From an uncultured Alloprevotella sp. (GTDB lineage Bacteria > Bacteroidota > Bacteroidia > Bacteroidales > Bacteroidaceae): a DNA stretch of 64,000 nucleotides. Positions 1 through 8,378 of this stretch are shown piece by piece (the first letter of the stretch is position 1; the number at the start of each line of letters is the position of its first letter). The stretch lies in contig CALUIN010000007.1 in the NCBI GenBank assembly GCA_944320745.1, forward strand, positions 16,792 through 80,791, written 5' to 3'. The notes below the pieces were generated by a model. That model ran no database searches, was not told the DNA's origin, and saw only the letters and a list, made by a program, of their open reading frames with translations. Both the position numbers and the translations under genes were made by a program.

Positions 1-64
1 CCAGCAAGGGCTGAGAGGCTGCTGCGGCGGGGCGCCGACATGCCGGGACCGGCGGCCGGGCGTG

Positions 65-874
65 TCAGATGCGGCGGATCATTTCCCTGAATATCTCGGC
101 CATGAGGGGCTGTACGCGGTTGGCCGCCTGCTGCACCTCCTCGTGGCTCACTTCTACGATCTTACCCTCTACGCCCAAATCCGTGATGATGCTCACGCCG
201 AACACGCGCATGCCGCAGTGGCGCGCCACGATAACCTCGGGCACGGTGCTCATGCCCACGGCGTCGGCGCCGAAGATGCGGTACATCCTATACTCGGCCG
301 GTGTCTCGTAAGTAGGGCCCTGAGTGGCCAGGTACACGCCCTCCACCACCTTGATGCCCTTCTCGGCAGCTATCTGGCGCGCCATCGCCAGCAGCTCGTG
401 GTCGTAGGCTTCGTGCATGTCGAGGAAGCGGGGCCCTGTGGGAAAGTTCGGACCGTGCAGCGGGTGCTCGGGCAGGAAGTTGATATGGTCGCGGATGAGC
501 ATCATGTCGCCCACCTCGAAGTCGGGATTCACACCGCCGGAGGCGTTGCTCACAAAGAAGTTCCGGATGCCCAGCTCGTGCATGACGCGCACGGGGAAGG
601 TCACCTGCTTCATGTCGTAGCCTTCGTAATAATGGAAACGGCCCTCAAGCGCCATGACCTCTTTCCCGCCCAGGCGGCCGAAGAGCAGCCGTCCGGAGTG
701 GCCTTCCACGGTGGAAACCGGGAAATGGGGTATGTCGGCATAAGGGAAGGAGCTGTCCACCTCGATTTCTGCGGCCAGGCGTCCCAGGCCGGTCCCGAGC
801 ACTATGGCAGTTTCGGGCACGGCCGTCACGTGCGCCTTAATCCATCTGGCGGTTTCTTGTATCTCTTTCAACAT
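65..874 (-). CDS. punA: Purine-nucleoside phosphorylase (trimeric PNP family)
   Basis: Phosphorolysis of purine nucleosides to free base and (deoxy)ribose-1-phosphate in cytosolic purine salvage. The 269-aa protein has the family's usual length. Visible motifs are the phosphate loop GTGLG (about residues 27-31), GRFHYYEGY (78-86), NASGG (110-114), the base-site segment around ATQGPTYETPAE (183-194) and DAVGMSTVPEVIVARH (204-219). In characterised trimeric PNPs the base-recognition position in the 'S(L/V)(I/V)TN' segment is Asn; here the segment reads SIITD (about 228-232), so that residue is Asp. The start overlaps the 3' end of lpxK by 38 nt, so the two are probably cotranscribed. The family is certain; the purine preference is not. 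Confidence 0.95.
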   Translation of the reverse strand: MLKEIQETARWIKAHVTAVPETAIVLGTGLGRLAAEIEVDSSFPYADIPHFPVSTVEGHSGRLLFGRLGGKEVMALEGRFHYYEGYDMKQVTFPVRVMHELGIRNFFVSNASGGVNPDFEVGDMMLIRDHINFLPEHPLHGPNFPTGPRFLDMHEAYDHELLAMARQIAAEKGIKVVEGVYLATQGPTYETPAEYRMYRIFGADAVGMSTVPEVIVARHCGMRVFGVSIITDLGVEGKIVEVSHEEVQQAANRVQPLMAEIFREMIRRI

Positions 875-1961
875 AGTCTGATATAATTTGATTGAAACGT
901 TCTTGTGCAGGTTCTGCGGTACCGCAGGCCTGGACCGGTGTCTCGGGGCGGGGATCGAGGAATACGGTCTCGACGGGCTGCACGTAGAGCGCGCGGCGCA
1001 GTGCCGGCGAGAGGGCTTCGCGGAGCGGAAAGAGCCGGGCCGCGTCCTTCTCCGTCGTCACGGCGACGCTGCCGAAGGGCAGCCGGGCGAACGCATCGTT
1101 GATGCGCCGCACGTCGCGCGTGCTGAATACATGGTGATCCGGAAAGGCGAGCGACGTCACCGCCACGCCGTCGCGCCCCACGTAGTCCAGCAGAGGGCGC
1201 GGACGCGCAATGCCCGTCAGGACCAGCACACGCAAGGGCGCGGACATCACCGGCAGGGCGTCGTCGCGAAAAAGCGGATAGGGCACGCCGTAGTCCACCG
1301 CCGTGAAGAAAAGCTCCTGCCCGGCGCGCAGCCTCAGGCGCTGGCGGACCGCGGCGGCCTGGTCCGGCGTGAGCGAGTGCGGACATTTGCTGACGATGAC
1401 AATGTCCGCCCGCCGCGCGCCACGTGCCGACTCGCGCAGCCGGCCGGCCGGCATCAGCCAGTCGTCGGTGTACAGGCGGCCGTACTCCGTCAGGAGCACG
1501 TAGAGCCCGGCGCGGACGTGGCGGTGCTGGAATGCGTCGTCGAGCACCGCCACGTCCGGCAGCGCCCGACCGTCGGCCAACAGGCGGTCCAGGGCTTCGC
1601 AGCGGTCACCGTCGACCGCGACAAGGGTCTGCGGGAACTTGTGCCACATCTGCCAGGGCTCGTCGCCTATGTCGCCGGCCGTGTCGCCGGGCGAAGCCAG
1701 GCGGAAGCCGCGCGTGGAGCGGCCGTAACCGCGGCTCACCATGGCCACGCGGCGGTCGCCCGAGAGAAGCCGGAGGAGATACTCGGTGTGAGGTGTCTTC
1801 CCCGTCCCTCCGACAGACAGATTGCCCACGGCGATGACCGGCAACGGAAAGCTGCGCCGGCGCATCACGCCAGTGTCGAAGAGCGCGTTGCGCAGCCGTG
1901 TCACAGCATCGAAGGCCCAGGCAAGGGGCAGCAAGAGCAGGCGGGCAGTCAGGATTTTCAT
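837..1961 (-). CDS. lpxK: Tetraacyldisaccharide 4'-kinase
   Basis: Phosphorylates the 4' position of the lipid A disaccharide precursor at the inner membrane (Raetz pathway). The 374-aa protein starts with a hydrophobic helix (about residues 7-20), followed by the P-loop VGNLSVGGTGKT (about 45-56) and the conserved DDAFQH segment near residue 140, both family hallmarks. A C-terminal stretch rich in Glu, Thr and Arg overlaps the start of punA in another frame. The gene lies downstream of sppA in the same direction, separated by about 170 nt that contain a copy of the 21-bp repeat family. Identification is firm. Confidence 0.95.
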   Translation of the reverse strand: MKILTARLLLLPLAWAFDAVTRLRNALFDTGVMRRRSFPLPVIAVGNLSVGGTGKTPHTEYLLRLLSGDRRVAMVSRGYGRSTRGFRLASPGDTAGDIGDEPWQMWHKFPQTLVAVDGDRCEALDRLLADGRALPDVAVLDDAFQHRHVRAGLYVLLTEYGRLYTDDWLMPAGRLRESARGARRADIVIVSKCPHSLTPDQAAAVRQRLRLRAGQELFFTAVDYGVPYPLFRDDALPVMSAPLRVLVLTGIARPRPLLDYVGRDGVAVTSLAFPDHHVFSTRDVRRINDAFARLPFGSVAVTTEKDAARLFPLREALSPALRRALYVQPVETVFLDPRPETPVQACGTAEPAQERFNQIISDYVERDTRNRQMD

Positions 1962-1981
1962 CCGCGGTGGGTTCTGGCGGC

Positions 1982-2043
1982 CACGGGGCCTATCCCCGTT
2001 TTTTCTCGCCTAAGGCCCGGAGCGCCGGGGCTTAGGCCCGTTA
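1982..2043. repeat. 21-bp repeat family, locus 1 (sppA/lpxK junction)
   Basis: Contains GGGGCCTATCCCCG, then GCCTAAGGCCC and GGGGCTTAGGCCC in the opposite orientation. These are variants of the core CCTTAGCCCCGT seen at ten other junctions in the window. The inverted units could pair in RNA. Nothing else is visible in the gap between sppA and lpxK. Confidence 0.75.
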
Positions 2044-2133
2044 TGGCCGCGAGTATCGGAATAGTGGGCGTGCCCGGCCGGCCGGCTTCAGGCCGCTACG
2101 GTGCGGCAGCGCGGCCGCCGGGCACGTCCCGTC

Positions 2134-3894
2134 TCAGTTCAGTTTTAGCACGTAGGGTATGCGGGCTTGCAGGCAGTCCGTGCCTTTCAGTCCGCCGACA
2201 AAACGCAGCGGCTCGTAGTACTCTCCCAGCATGGCGCGCACGCGGCCCTCCATGTAGTCGCCGCCGACGCCGTTCATCAATTCGTCCAGCCAGTCGCCGG
2301 GCATAGGATAAGCCTCCACGGCATACTCCTTCAGTCCCGCGCGGCGTGCGGCTTCGGCCACGGCGTCGTCGAGCGTGCCGAGCTTGTCCACGAGTTTCAG
2401 CTTCATGGCCTGCCGGCCGGTCCAGACGCGCCCCTGGGCGATGCTGTCCACGTCGGCCACCTTCATGCGGCGGCCTTCGGCCACGCGCTGCAGGAAGAGG
2501 CGGTAGCCGCGCTCCACGTAAGCCTGCATCGCGGCGCTCTCGCCGGCGTTGAAGGGGCGGCCCATGACGCCGAAGTCGGAGGCCTCGTTCGTCTTGACCA
2601 CGTCGAAGTGGAGCCCGAGCTTATCGGTGAGCAGCCCGGTAGCGTCCGGGACGATGCCGAAGATGCCGATGCTGCCCGTCAGCGTGGTGGGTTCTGCCAC
2701 AATATAGTCGGCGCCGCAGGACAAGTAGTAGCCGCCCGAAGCGGCCATGCCGCCCATGGAAACGACGACGGGTTTCTTTTTCTTCAGCAACTGGACGGCC
2801 CGCCACATTTGTTCGGAAGCGTAGGCGCTGCCGCCGCCGGAGTTGACGCGAAGCACGACGGCCTTCACGGACTCGTCGTTCATCAGTTCGTCCAAGTCCT
2901 TCACCACTTGGGGACCTACGATCTGTGCGTCGCCGCCCATGATGCCGGCCTCTTCCGCCCCGACGATGTTGCCGTAGGCGTAGTAGACAGCTACGCGGTC
3001 CTCGGCCTTCTGCCTGTCAGCACAAAGGGCCAGCTCGGCCGGCGTCACCATATTCAGCTTCTCTACGCCGGCCAGACTGCGCAGACTGGCCCGCACTTCG
3101 TCGGCATAGGCCAGGCGGTCGACAAGCCCGGTCCTGACGTAGTCGGCCCCGTCGCTGAGGGCCATGTAGCGGTCGGCATAGGCGTTGAGCGAGTCGACCG
3201 TCAGCTTGCGCGCGGCGGCCACGTCCTTGCATACGACGGTCCAGATGTCCGAAATGAACGAGTGGACCTGGGCACGGTTCGGCTCGCTCATTTCCGTAAG
3301 CATGAACGGCTCTACCGCACTCTTGTACGTCCCGACGCGGAACACCTGCATCCGCACGCCTACTTTCTCGAGCAGGTCTTTATAGAATATGGTCTGCGAG
3401 GCCATGCCGTGCCAGTCGAGCATGCCGCTGGGATTGATAAGGACCGTGTCGGCCACGCTGGCCACATAATAGGAGCCTTGCGTATAGTTATCGCCGTAGG
3501 CCAGGACGAACTTGCCCGTCTTCTTGAAGTCGGTCAAGGCTTTCCGTATCTCTTCGAGCGAGGCGATGTCCGCACTGACCAGTCCGCCTTCGACATAGAT
3601 GCCGGACACCTTGTCGTTCTCGCCGGCTACGCGGATAGCCGTGAGTATGTCCTCTACGCCCTGGGTGCCCGTCAAGTCGGTCCCCATGAACTCGGCGAAA
3701 GGATTCGCTGCCGCGCGCTCGGCTATGACGCCGTTGAGGTTAAGGTGGAGCACCGTCCCGTCCGAGAGCGAAGGCTTCGTGTCGCCCGCCGCAATGAACG
3801 AGAGTAACATCAGGAACCACATCACGCTCGTGAACGCCGAGACGATTAGCATGCCCACGACGACGGCGAGCACTTGTTTGAAGAATGCTTTCAT
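2134..3894 (-). CDS. sppA: Signal peptide peptidase SppA, 67-kDa type
   Basis: Membrane-anchored Ser/Lys protease that degrades cleaved signal peptides. The 586-aa length fits the long two-domain (67K) form. It has one N-terminal membrane helix (about residues 7-35) and two tandem S49 domains. The general-base Lys is expected in the N-terminal domain around GTYKSAVEPF, and the nucleophile Ser in the C-terminal domain around GGMAASGGYY, followed by LTGSIGIFG. It sits 30 nt downstream of xth in the same direction and is probably in that transcription unit. Confidence 0.95.
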   Translation of the reverse strand: MKAFFKQVLAVVVGMLIVSAFTSVMWFLMLLSFIAAGDTKPSLSDGTVLHLNLNGVIAERAAANPFAEFMGTDLTGTQGVEDILTAIRVAGENDKVSGIYVEGGLVSADIASLEEIRKALTDFKKTGKFVLAYGDNYTQGSYYVASVADTVLINPSGMLDWHGMASQTIFYKDLLEKVGVRMQVFRVGTYKSAVEPFMLTEMSEPNRAQVHSFISDIWTVVCKDVAAARKLTVDSLNAYADRYMALSDGADYVRTGLVDRLAYADEVRASLRSLAGVEKLNMVTPAELALCADRQKAEDRVAVYYAYGNIVGAEEAGIMGGDAQIVGPQVVKDLDELMNDESVKAVVLRVNSGGGSAYASEQMWRAVQLLKKKKPVVVSMGGMAASGGYYLSCGADYIVAEPTTLTGSIGIFGIVPDATGLLTDKLGLHFDVVKTNEASDFGVMGRPFNAGESAAMQAYVERGYRLFLQRVAEGRRMKVADVDSIAQGRVWTGRQAMKLKLVDKLGTLDDAVAEAARRAGLKEYAVEAYPMPGDWLDELMNGVGGDYMEGRVRAMLGEYYEPLRFVGGLKGTDCLQARIPYVLKLN

Positions 3895-3924
3895 GTGTAT
3901 CTCGATAGTTAGTGAATAAGTCTT

Positions 3925-4683
3925 TTAGTCCAGACACAGCGTCACCTCGACGGGACAGTGGTCCGAGCCGGTTATTTCGTTGTGGATGGCGGCTCCTTCG
4001 AGGCGGTCGCACAAGCGCTGCGAGGCGAGGAAGTAGTCAATGCGCCAGCCGGCGTTCTTCTCGCGTGCCCGGAATCGGTAAGACCACCACGAGTAGGCGC
4101 CTTCCAGGTCGGGATAGAAGTGGCGGAAGGTGTCGATGAAGCCGGCCCCGAGCAGCTCGGAGAATTTGCCGCGCTCCTCGTCGGTGAATCCGGCGTTGCG
4201 GCGGTTGGCCTTGGGGTTCTTCAGGTCAATCTCGCGGTGCGCCACGTTGAGGTCGCCGCAGGCCACTACGGGTTTCAGCCCGTCCAGGCGGTGCAGATAG
4301 CCGCGGAAAGCATCGTCCCACGCCATGCGGTAGTCCAGCCGCTTCAGGCCGTCCTGTGCGTTCGGCGTATATACGTTGACGAGGTAGAAATCTTCCATTT
4401 CGAGCGTGACGACGCGGCCTTCGTGGTCGAACTCGTCGATGCCGAGGCCGTAGGTCACGGCCAGCGGACTGCGGCGCGTAAAGACCGCCGTACCGGAATA
4501 GCCCTTGCGTTCAGCGTAGTTCCAATAGCTTTCGTAGCCGTCGAAGGACAGGTCCAGCTGGCCTGCCTGCATCTTCGTCTCCTGTAAGCAGAAGAAGTCC
4601 GCGCCCAGCGAAGCGAACGCCTCGCGGAAGCCTTTCTCGCAACAGGCCCGCAGACCGTTCACATTCCAAGAGATGAGCTTCAT
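3925..4683 (-). CDS. xth: Exodeoxyribonuclease III (AP endonuclease)
   Basis: Base-excision repair enzyme of the EEP superfamily that cleaves 5' to abasic sites and degrades 3' ends. The 252-aa protein shows MKLISWNVNGLR at the start, the metal-binding Glu in CLQETKM (E35), GDLNVAHREIDL (catalytic Asp/Asn), and the terminal SDHCPV with the catalytic Asp-His pair about ten residues from the end. It is the first gene of a leftward unit and has a near-perfect promoter just upstream (4720-4750). Confidence 0.96.
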   Translation of the reverse strand: MKLISWNVNGLRACCEKGFREAFASLGADFFCLQETKMQAGQLDLSFDGYESYWNYAERKGYSGTAVFTRRSPLAVTYGLGIDEFDHEGRVVTLEMEDFYLVNVYTPNAQDGLKRLDYRMAWDDAFRGYLHRLDGLKPVVACGDLNVAHREIDLKNPKANRRNAGFTDEERGKFSELLGAGFIDTFRHFYPDLEGAYSWWSYRFRAREKNAGWRIDYFLASQRLCDRLEGAAIHNEITGSDHCPVEVTLCLD

Positions 4684-4719
4684 TTGTTAATTATTTCTAT
4701 GGTACACTTATTTTGAGGA

Positions 4720-4750
4720 CAAATATAGGGAACATCGGGCAGAAGGCAAA
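4720..4750 (-). promoter_or_regulatory. Bacteroidota-type promoter of xth-sppA(-lpxK-punA)
   Basis: On the minus strand TTTG (4750-4747) is followed after 19 bases by TATATTTG (4727-4720). This matches the TTTG-N19/21-TAnnTTTG arrangement of the Bacteroidota primary sigma factor. The predicted RNA start is about 30 nt upstream of the xth ATG. Confidence 0.75.
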
Positions 4751-4771
4751 GGACGATACGCATTTTTTTCC

Positions 4772-4779
4772 TAACTTTG
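4772..4779 (+). promoter_or_regulatory. -7 box (TAACTTTG) of the DUF1573 gene
   Basis: TAACTTTG is 48 nt upstream of the chosen ATG at 4828. It argues against the further upstream in-frame start at 4777, which lies inside the box. No clear -33 element is seen. Confidence 0.65.
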
Positions 4780-4827
4780 CCCGGAATCCGCCGGACTACG
4801 CCCGGCATTTCCCAACACACTCCACGA

Positions 4828-5892
4828 ATGAAGCGCATCTTATTCCTCATACCCGCCCTCCTGCTGGGCGCCGGCCAGGCTGTGGCCCAGCCCAAGGCCA
4901 ACTTTGAAGTCCTGCACAAAGAGCTGGGCTCCATCCTCTGGAAACTGCCGCAGACCACGTCCTTCAAAGTGACGAACCGCGGCGACACGACACTCGTCAT
5001 CTCCAACGTTTATCCTAGCTGCGGCTGCACCACGGTGGACTGGACCCGCAGGCCCATCGCCCCGGGCGACACGGGCAGCATCGACGTGACCTACGACGCC
5101 GCGCTGCTGGGGCATTTCACGAAGGACCTCATCGTGGAAACGAACGCCTCGGCAGAGCCCGCCGTGCTCACCTTCAGCGGCGATGTCGTCCTGGAGAAGA
5201 AGGAGAACACCACGGACTTCCCCTGCCACATCGGCGAGATTTACCTGAACACGGACAACCTGGAATTTGACGACGTGCGCCGGGGCGACTCGCTGACCCT
5301 CACGCTCCGCCTCTTCAACGCCGGCCGTCAGTCCTACACGCCCGAGCTCATGCACCTGCCGCAATACCTCACCGCCACCGCCGAGCCGGCCACCATCCGC
5401 CCCGGCCGGACAGGTAAGCTCCACATCACCCTCGACAGCGAGAAGCTCCGCAACTACGGCCTCACGCAGACGGACATCTACCTCAGTCGCTTTCCCGGCG
5501 ACCGCGTCAATTCGGAAAACCAGATCTACGTGTCGGCCACGCTGCTGCCCGAACTGAACTACTCGCCCGCCGAACGGGCCAACGCGCCCCGCGCCCACCT
5601 GGACAGCACGACAGTGCACCTGGGATCGTTCGGAAAGAAGGACAAGCTCAAGACGGAGCTTGTCCTCACCAACACGGGCAAGTCGCCGCTAAAGATACAG
5701 ACGCTCCAGGTGTACAATCCCGGACTGAGCGTCAGCATCGGGCGCCGCTCCCTCAAGCCGGGACAAAGCGAAAAACTGAAGATCACCGTCAGCGCACGCG
5801 GACTCCAGGAGCGCCGCCGCCGCCGCGTGCTGCTCATCACCAACGACCCGGAGCATCCGAAAATTGTCATAGACCTTATCATAAAAAAGTAA
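4828..5892 (+). CDS. Secreted DUF1573 protein
   Basis: 354-aa exported protein of unknown function. A signal peptide (MKRILFLIPALLLGAGQAVAQ) is followed by an immunoglobulin-like DUF1573 domain with the hallmark PSCGCTT (around residue 65), then two further beta-rich Ig/ASPM-like stretches, the last ending near LLITNDPEHP. DUF1573 proteins are abundant in Bacteroidota and their role is not settled; periplasmic or outer-membrane attachment is inferred. The start at 4828 was chosen because it opens the signal peptide and follows the promoter box. The gene is divergent from xth. Confidence 0.85.
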   Translation: MKRILFLIPALLLGAGQAVAQPKANFEVLHKELGSILWKLPQTTSFKVTNRGDTTLVISNVYPSCGCTTVDWTRRPIAPGDTGSIDVTYDAALLGHFTKDLIVETNASAEPAVLTFSGDVVLEKKENTTDFPCHIGEIYLNTDNLEFDDVRRGDSLTLTLRLFNAGRQSYTPELMHLPQYLTATAEPATIRPGRTGKLHITLDSEKLRNYGLTQTDIYLSRFPGDRVNSENQIYVSATLLPELNYSPAERANAPRAHLDSTTVHLGSFGKKDKLKTELVLTNTGKSPLKIQTLQVYNPGLSVSIGRRSLKPGQSEKLKITVSARGLQERRRRRVLLITNDPEHPKIVIDLIIKK

Positions 5893-5899
5893 GGAAAAA

Positions 5900-5931
5900 T
5901 TTGGCCACGTCCAAATTAAGCGCTATCTTTG
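5900..5931 (+). promoter_or_regulatory. Promoter of tRNA-Pro(CGG)
   Basis: TTTG (5900-5903), 20 bases, then TATCTTTG (5924-5931), ending 11 nt before the mature tRNA. Spacing and boxes match the Bacteroidota consensus, so the tRNA has its own promoter. Confidence 0.75.
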
Positions 5932-5942
5932 CAGCGCAAAAT

Positions 5943-6015
5943 CGGAAAGTAGCGCAGTTGGTAGCGCACTACGTTCGGGACGTAGGGGTCGGGCGTTCGA
6001 GTCGCCTCTTTCCGA
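5943..6015 (+). tRNA. tRNA-Pro (anticodon CGG)
   Basis: A 73-nt cloverleaf. The acceptor arms CGGAAAG and CTTTCCG pair over 7 bp with discriminator A. The anticodon stem CTACG/CGTAG encloses the loop TTCGGGA, giving anticodon CGG (reads CCG). The T arm contains GTTCGAGTC. CCA is not encoded. A hairpin terminator follows at once. Confidence 0.95.
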
Positions 6016-6024
6016 CAATAGCCC

Positions 6025-6056
6025 AGCGGGCACGCCGTGATGGTGTGCCCGCTTTT
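6025..6056 (+). terminator. Intrinsic terminator of tRNA-Pro(CGG)
   Basis: AGCGGGCAC and GTGCCCGCT form a 9-bp stem around a short loop and are followed by a run of T. Confidence 0.85.
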
Positions 6057-6160
6057 TGTTTCTCATCCGGCTGTCTCCGCCGGCGGACATTGTCTCCCGG
6101 CCCGGCCGGCCTGACACGCAGCCCCGGCGGAGCGCCCCGCGCCCTGTCCCACTTCTTACG

Positions 6161-6216
6161 GTCCCTATCCCAGGAAAAACCAGCCTTAGCCCAGAAAAAA
6201 CGGGGCTAAGGCCCGT
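6161..6216. repeat. 21-bp repeat family, locus 2
   Basis: Contains CCTATCCC, CCAGCCTTAGCCC, then ACGGGGCTAAGGCCCGT in the opposite orientation across an A-rich spacer, so the arms can pair. It lies in the roughly 395-bp convergent gap (6059-6454) between tRNA-Pro and phnW. Apart from this repeat and the phnW terminator nothing else is recognisable in that gap. Confidence 0.75.
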
Positions 6217-6259
6217 GCCGCGCGCAACCGGCTGAGGGGAGCACGCGCCTGCCGGACAA

Positions 6260-6296
6260 GAAAAAGCCCGGCCCGCCCTTTCGGGCAGACCGGGCC
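6260..6296 (-). terminator. Terminator of the phosphonate operon
   Basis: Read on the minus strand, GCCCGG (6295-6290) pairs with CCGGGC (6271-6266), with an inner GCCC/GGGC, followed by TTTTT. It lies about 160 nt downstream of phnW. Confidence 0.75.
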
Positions 6297-6454
6297 ACGA
6301 CGTACGGGGCAGCTGGCGCTTTGTCAGAATGAGAAGCCGCCGCAGGGGGCCGGCACGTCCGCCGACGGGCCGGTCTGACCTCCGGGATACGGTTCGCGGG
6401 AAACAATCTCTCGTGGCTTGGGAACCGCCGGCGAGCGCCGCCGCCGCTGCTTAC

Positions 6455-7537
6455 TCACAGGCTCGCGATCGTCGCCACAAGCCGCTCGAAATCAGCCGGA
6501 TGTACGTCGCCAATGTTGCCGATACGGAACGTGTCCGCCTTCGATATTTTCCCCGGATAAATCACGAAAGCGCGCTGCTTGAGCGCCTCGTAGAAGCGGC
6601 GGAAGTCGAAGTCCGCCGAGGGGTAGAGGAAGGACGTGATGACGGGCGACTGCACGGCGTCGGCCAGCAACGTGCGGAATCCCAGTCCGCGCATTCCTGC
6701 GACGAGCGTATCGTGGTTCTTCACGTAGCGGACATGGCGCGCGACCACGCCACCCTCGGCCTCCAGCTCGTCTAGCGCCTGCTTGAAAGCGCGGACCACG
6801 TGTGTGGGCGACGTGAAACGCCACTTGCCGTGGTGCGTCTCCATCGTTTCCCACTGCGCGTAGAGGTCGAGCGAGAGCGAACGGGCCACGCCGCGGCAGG
6901 CCTCAAGCGCACTGCGGCGGGCTATGACGAAGCCGAAGCCCGGCACGCCCTGTATGCACTTGTTGGCACTGCTCACGAGGAAGTCTATGCCCAGTTCGGC
7001 CACATCCAAAGGCACGCCGCCGAAGCTGCTCATGGCATCGACCACGAGCGTCTTGCCGTGGGCCTTGACCGTGCGGGCGATGTCGGCCAAAGGATTGAGC
7101 ACGCCCGTCGTCGTCTCGCAGTGTACCACGGAAACGTGCGTCACCTCGGGATGCGTCTCCAGATACTGCCCCACCCTCTCGGCCGATACGGGCTCCGTCT
7201 CGCCGAAGTCGAGCACCGCGTGGTGCATGCCGTAGTAACGGGCTATCTCGCCCATGCGCCGGCCATAGGCGCCGTTGGCCGCCACGAGGAGTACGTCGTC
7301 AGGGCGCACCGTGGCGCCGAGCGTAGCTTCCACACAATACGTCCCGCTGCCCTGCAGCAGCACGGCCGTGTAGTCTTCGGGGCGGGCCGTGGCCAGCCGC
7401 ACCAGGGCCTCGCGGATTTTCTCCACAATGCCTACGTTGTAGTCCTCGTCCCAGGTGCACCAGTCGCTCAGCATGGCTTCCTTCACCGTCTCGGTGGTCG
7501 TGAGCGGTCCGGGCGTCAGTAATAAGTAAGGTCTCAT
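6455..7537 (-). CDS. phnW: 2-aminoethylphosphonate:pyruvate transaminase
   Basis: PLP enzyme converting 2-aminoethylphosphonate plus pyruvate to phosphonoacetaldehyde plus alanine. The 360-aa protein is of typical length for this class-V aminotransferase. Key segments are GSGTYCVEA (about 63-71, phosphate-binding region), [10 protein letters not shown] with the PLP-pyridine Asp (D168), and SSANKCIQG with the Schiff-base Lys (K193). It lies 43 nt downstream of phnX, so the two AEP-degrading steps are encoded together with a transporter. Confidence 0.95.
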   Translation of the reverse strand: MRPYLLLTPGPLTTTETVKEAMLSDWCTWDEDYNVGIVEKIREALVRLATARPEDYTAVLLQGSGTYCVEATLGATVRPDDVLLVAANGAYGRRMGEIARYYGMHHAVLDFGETEPVSAERVGQYLETHPEVTHVSVVHCETTTGVLNPLADIARTVKAHGKTLVVDAMSSFGGVPLDVAELGIDFLVSSANKCIQGVPGFGFVIARRSALEACRGVARSLSLDLYAQWETMETHHGKWRFTSPTHVVRAFKQALDELEAEGGVVARHVRYVKNHDTLVAGMRGLGFRTLLADAVQSPVITSFLYPSADFDFRRFYEALKQRAFVIYPGKISKADTFRIGNIGDVHPADFERLVATIASL

Positions 7538-7580
7538 ATCGGTAATCTTGTTTTAACTGTTCGCGTCAATCGTCGGCCGG

Positions 7581-8378
7581 TCAGTCCTCGTAGGCCATCC
7601 GGCGGTTAATGCACTCCACCAGGCCGGGGAGCCCGGTGATGTCGTCCACCACATAGTCCGCCCCGGCGGCATACATGCGGCGCCTCACCTCGGCCATGCG
7701 CTCCGCCGCCTCGGCGGGAGCGAGCGCGGCCGCCTCGGCCTCGGTCAGGGCCATCTCGTTGCTGCCCAGCACCACGCCCACCGTCCACACGCCGGCGTTG
7801 ACGCCCTCGCGGATGTCGGCAATCGTGTCGCCGAACTTGACAGCGCAGCGCCGCGAGGCCACGCCCAGTTCGCACAGGTTGCGGTAGATCATATAAGGCT
7901 GCGGCCGCCCTGCGGGCAGGCCGTCGGACGTGACACAAACGTCGGGGGCATAGCCCTTCTCCGCAGCGGCGGGACGCACCACGTCCATCATCTCGGCCGT
8001 ATAGCCGGTCGTCGAGCCAATCTTCAGGCCAGCGGCGCGCAGGGCGGCAACCGTCTCGGGCACATGGGGGATGGGGTCGGTATAGTCGCGCAGGGAAGCG
8101 AAAAGGCTGTCCTTGAAGTCGGCATAACGGGCGCGGACATCGTCCTCCGTCCAAGCACGGCCGTAGCGTGCACCGAAAGCTGCGGCAATGCGCTCCATGG
8201 TGAAGAGCGCCCGGATATGGTCTATCTTTGTCATGCCCATGGGGCGGCGGGCCTCTTCGGCCTTGATTTCAATGCCAATCCGGCGGAACGTTTCCAGGAA
8301 AGCTGCCACGGGAGCAAAGCAGCCGTAATCGACGGTCGTTCCCGCCCAGTCGAAAATCACGCATTCTATTTTTTTCAT
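7581..8378 (-). CDS. phnX: Phosphonoacetaldehyde hydrolase (phosphonatase)
   Basis: HAD-superfamily enzyme cleaving the C-P bond of phosphonoacetaldehyde to acetaldehyde and phosphate. The 265-aa protein begins MKKIECVIFDWAGTTVD with nucleophile D10, and GMTKIDH holds the Schiff-base lysine K51 that distinguishes phosphonatase from other HAD enzymes. FGDTIAD near residue 188 is the HAD C-terminal acidic motif. An open frame continues 179 codons upstream but overlaps the transporter gene, so the ATG at 8378 was chosen. It forms an ATGA overlap with the stop of the upstream gene, which suggests translational coupling. Confidence 0.95.
   Translation of the reverse strand: MKKIECVIFDWAGTTVDYGCFAPVAAFLETFRRIGIEIKAEEARRPMGMTKIDHIRALFTMERIAAAFGARYGRAWTEDDVRARYADFKDSLFASLRDYTDPIPHVPETVAALRAAGLKIGSTTGYTAEMMDVVRPAAAEKGYAPDVCVTSDGLPAGRPQPYMIYRNLCELGVASRRCAVKFGDTIADIREGVNAGVWTVGVVLGSNEMALTEAEAAALAPAEAAERMAEVRRRMYAAGADYVVDDITGLPGLVECINRRMAYED

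Noticed and set aside
888-2306. Long antisense reading frames opposite lpxK, sppA and many other genes
   Set aside because: They are composition shadows of GC-rich genes: no family motifs, biased residue content, no promoters, full overlap with convincing genes.
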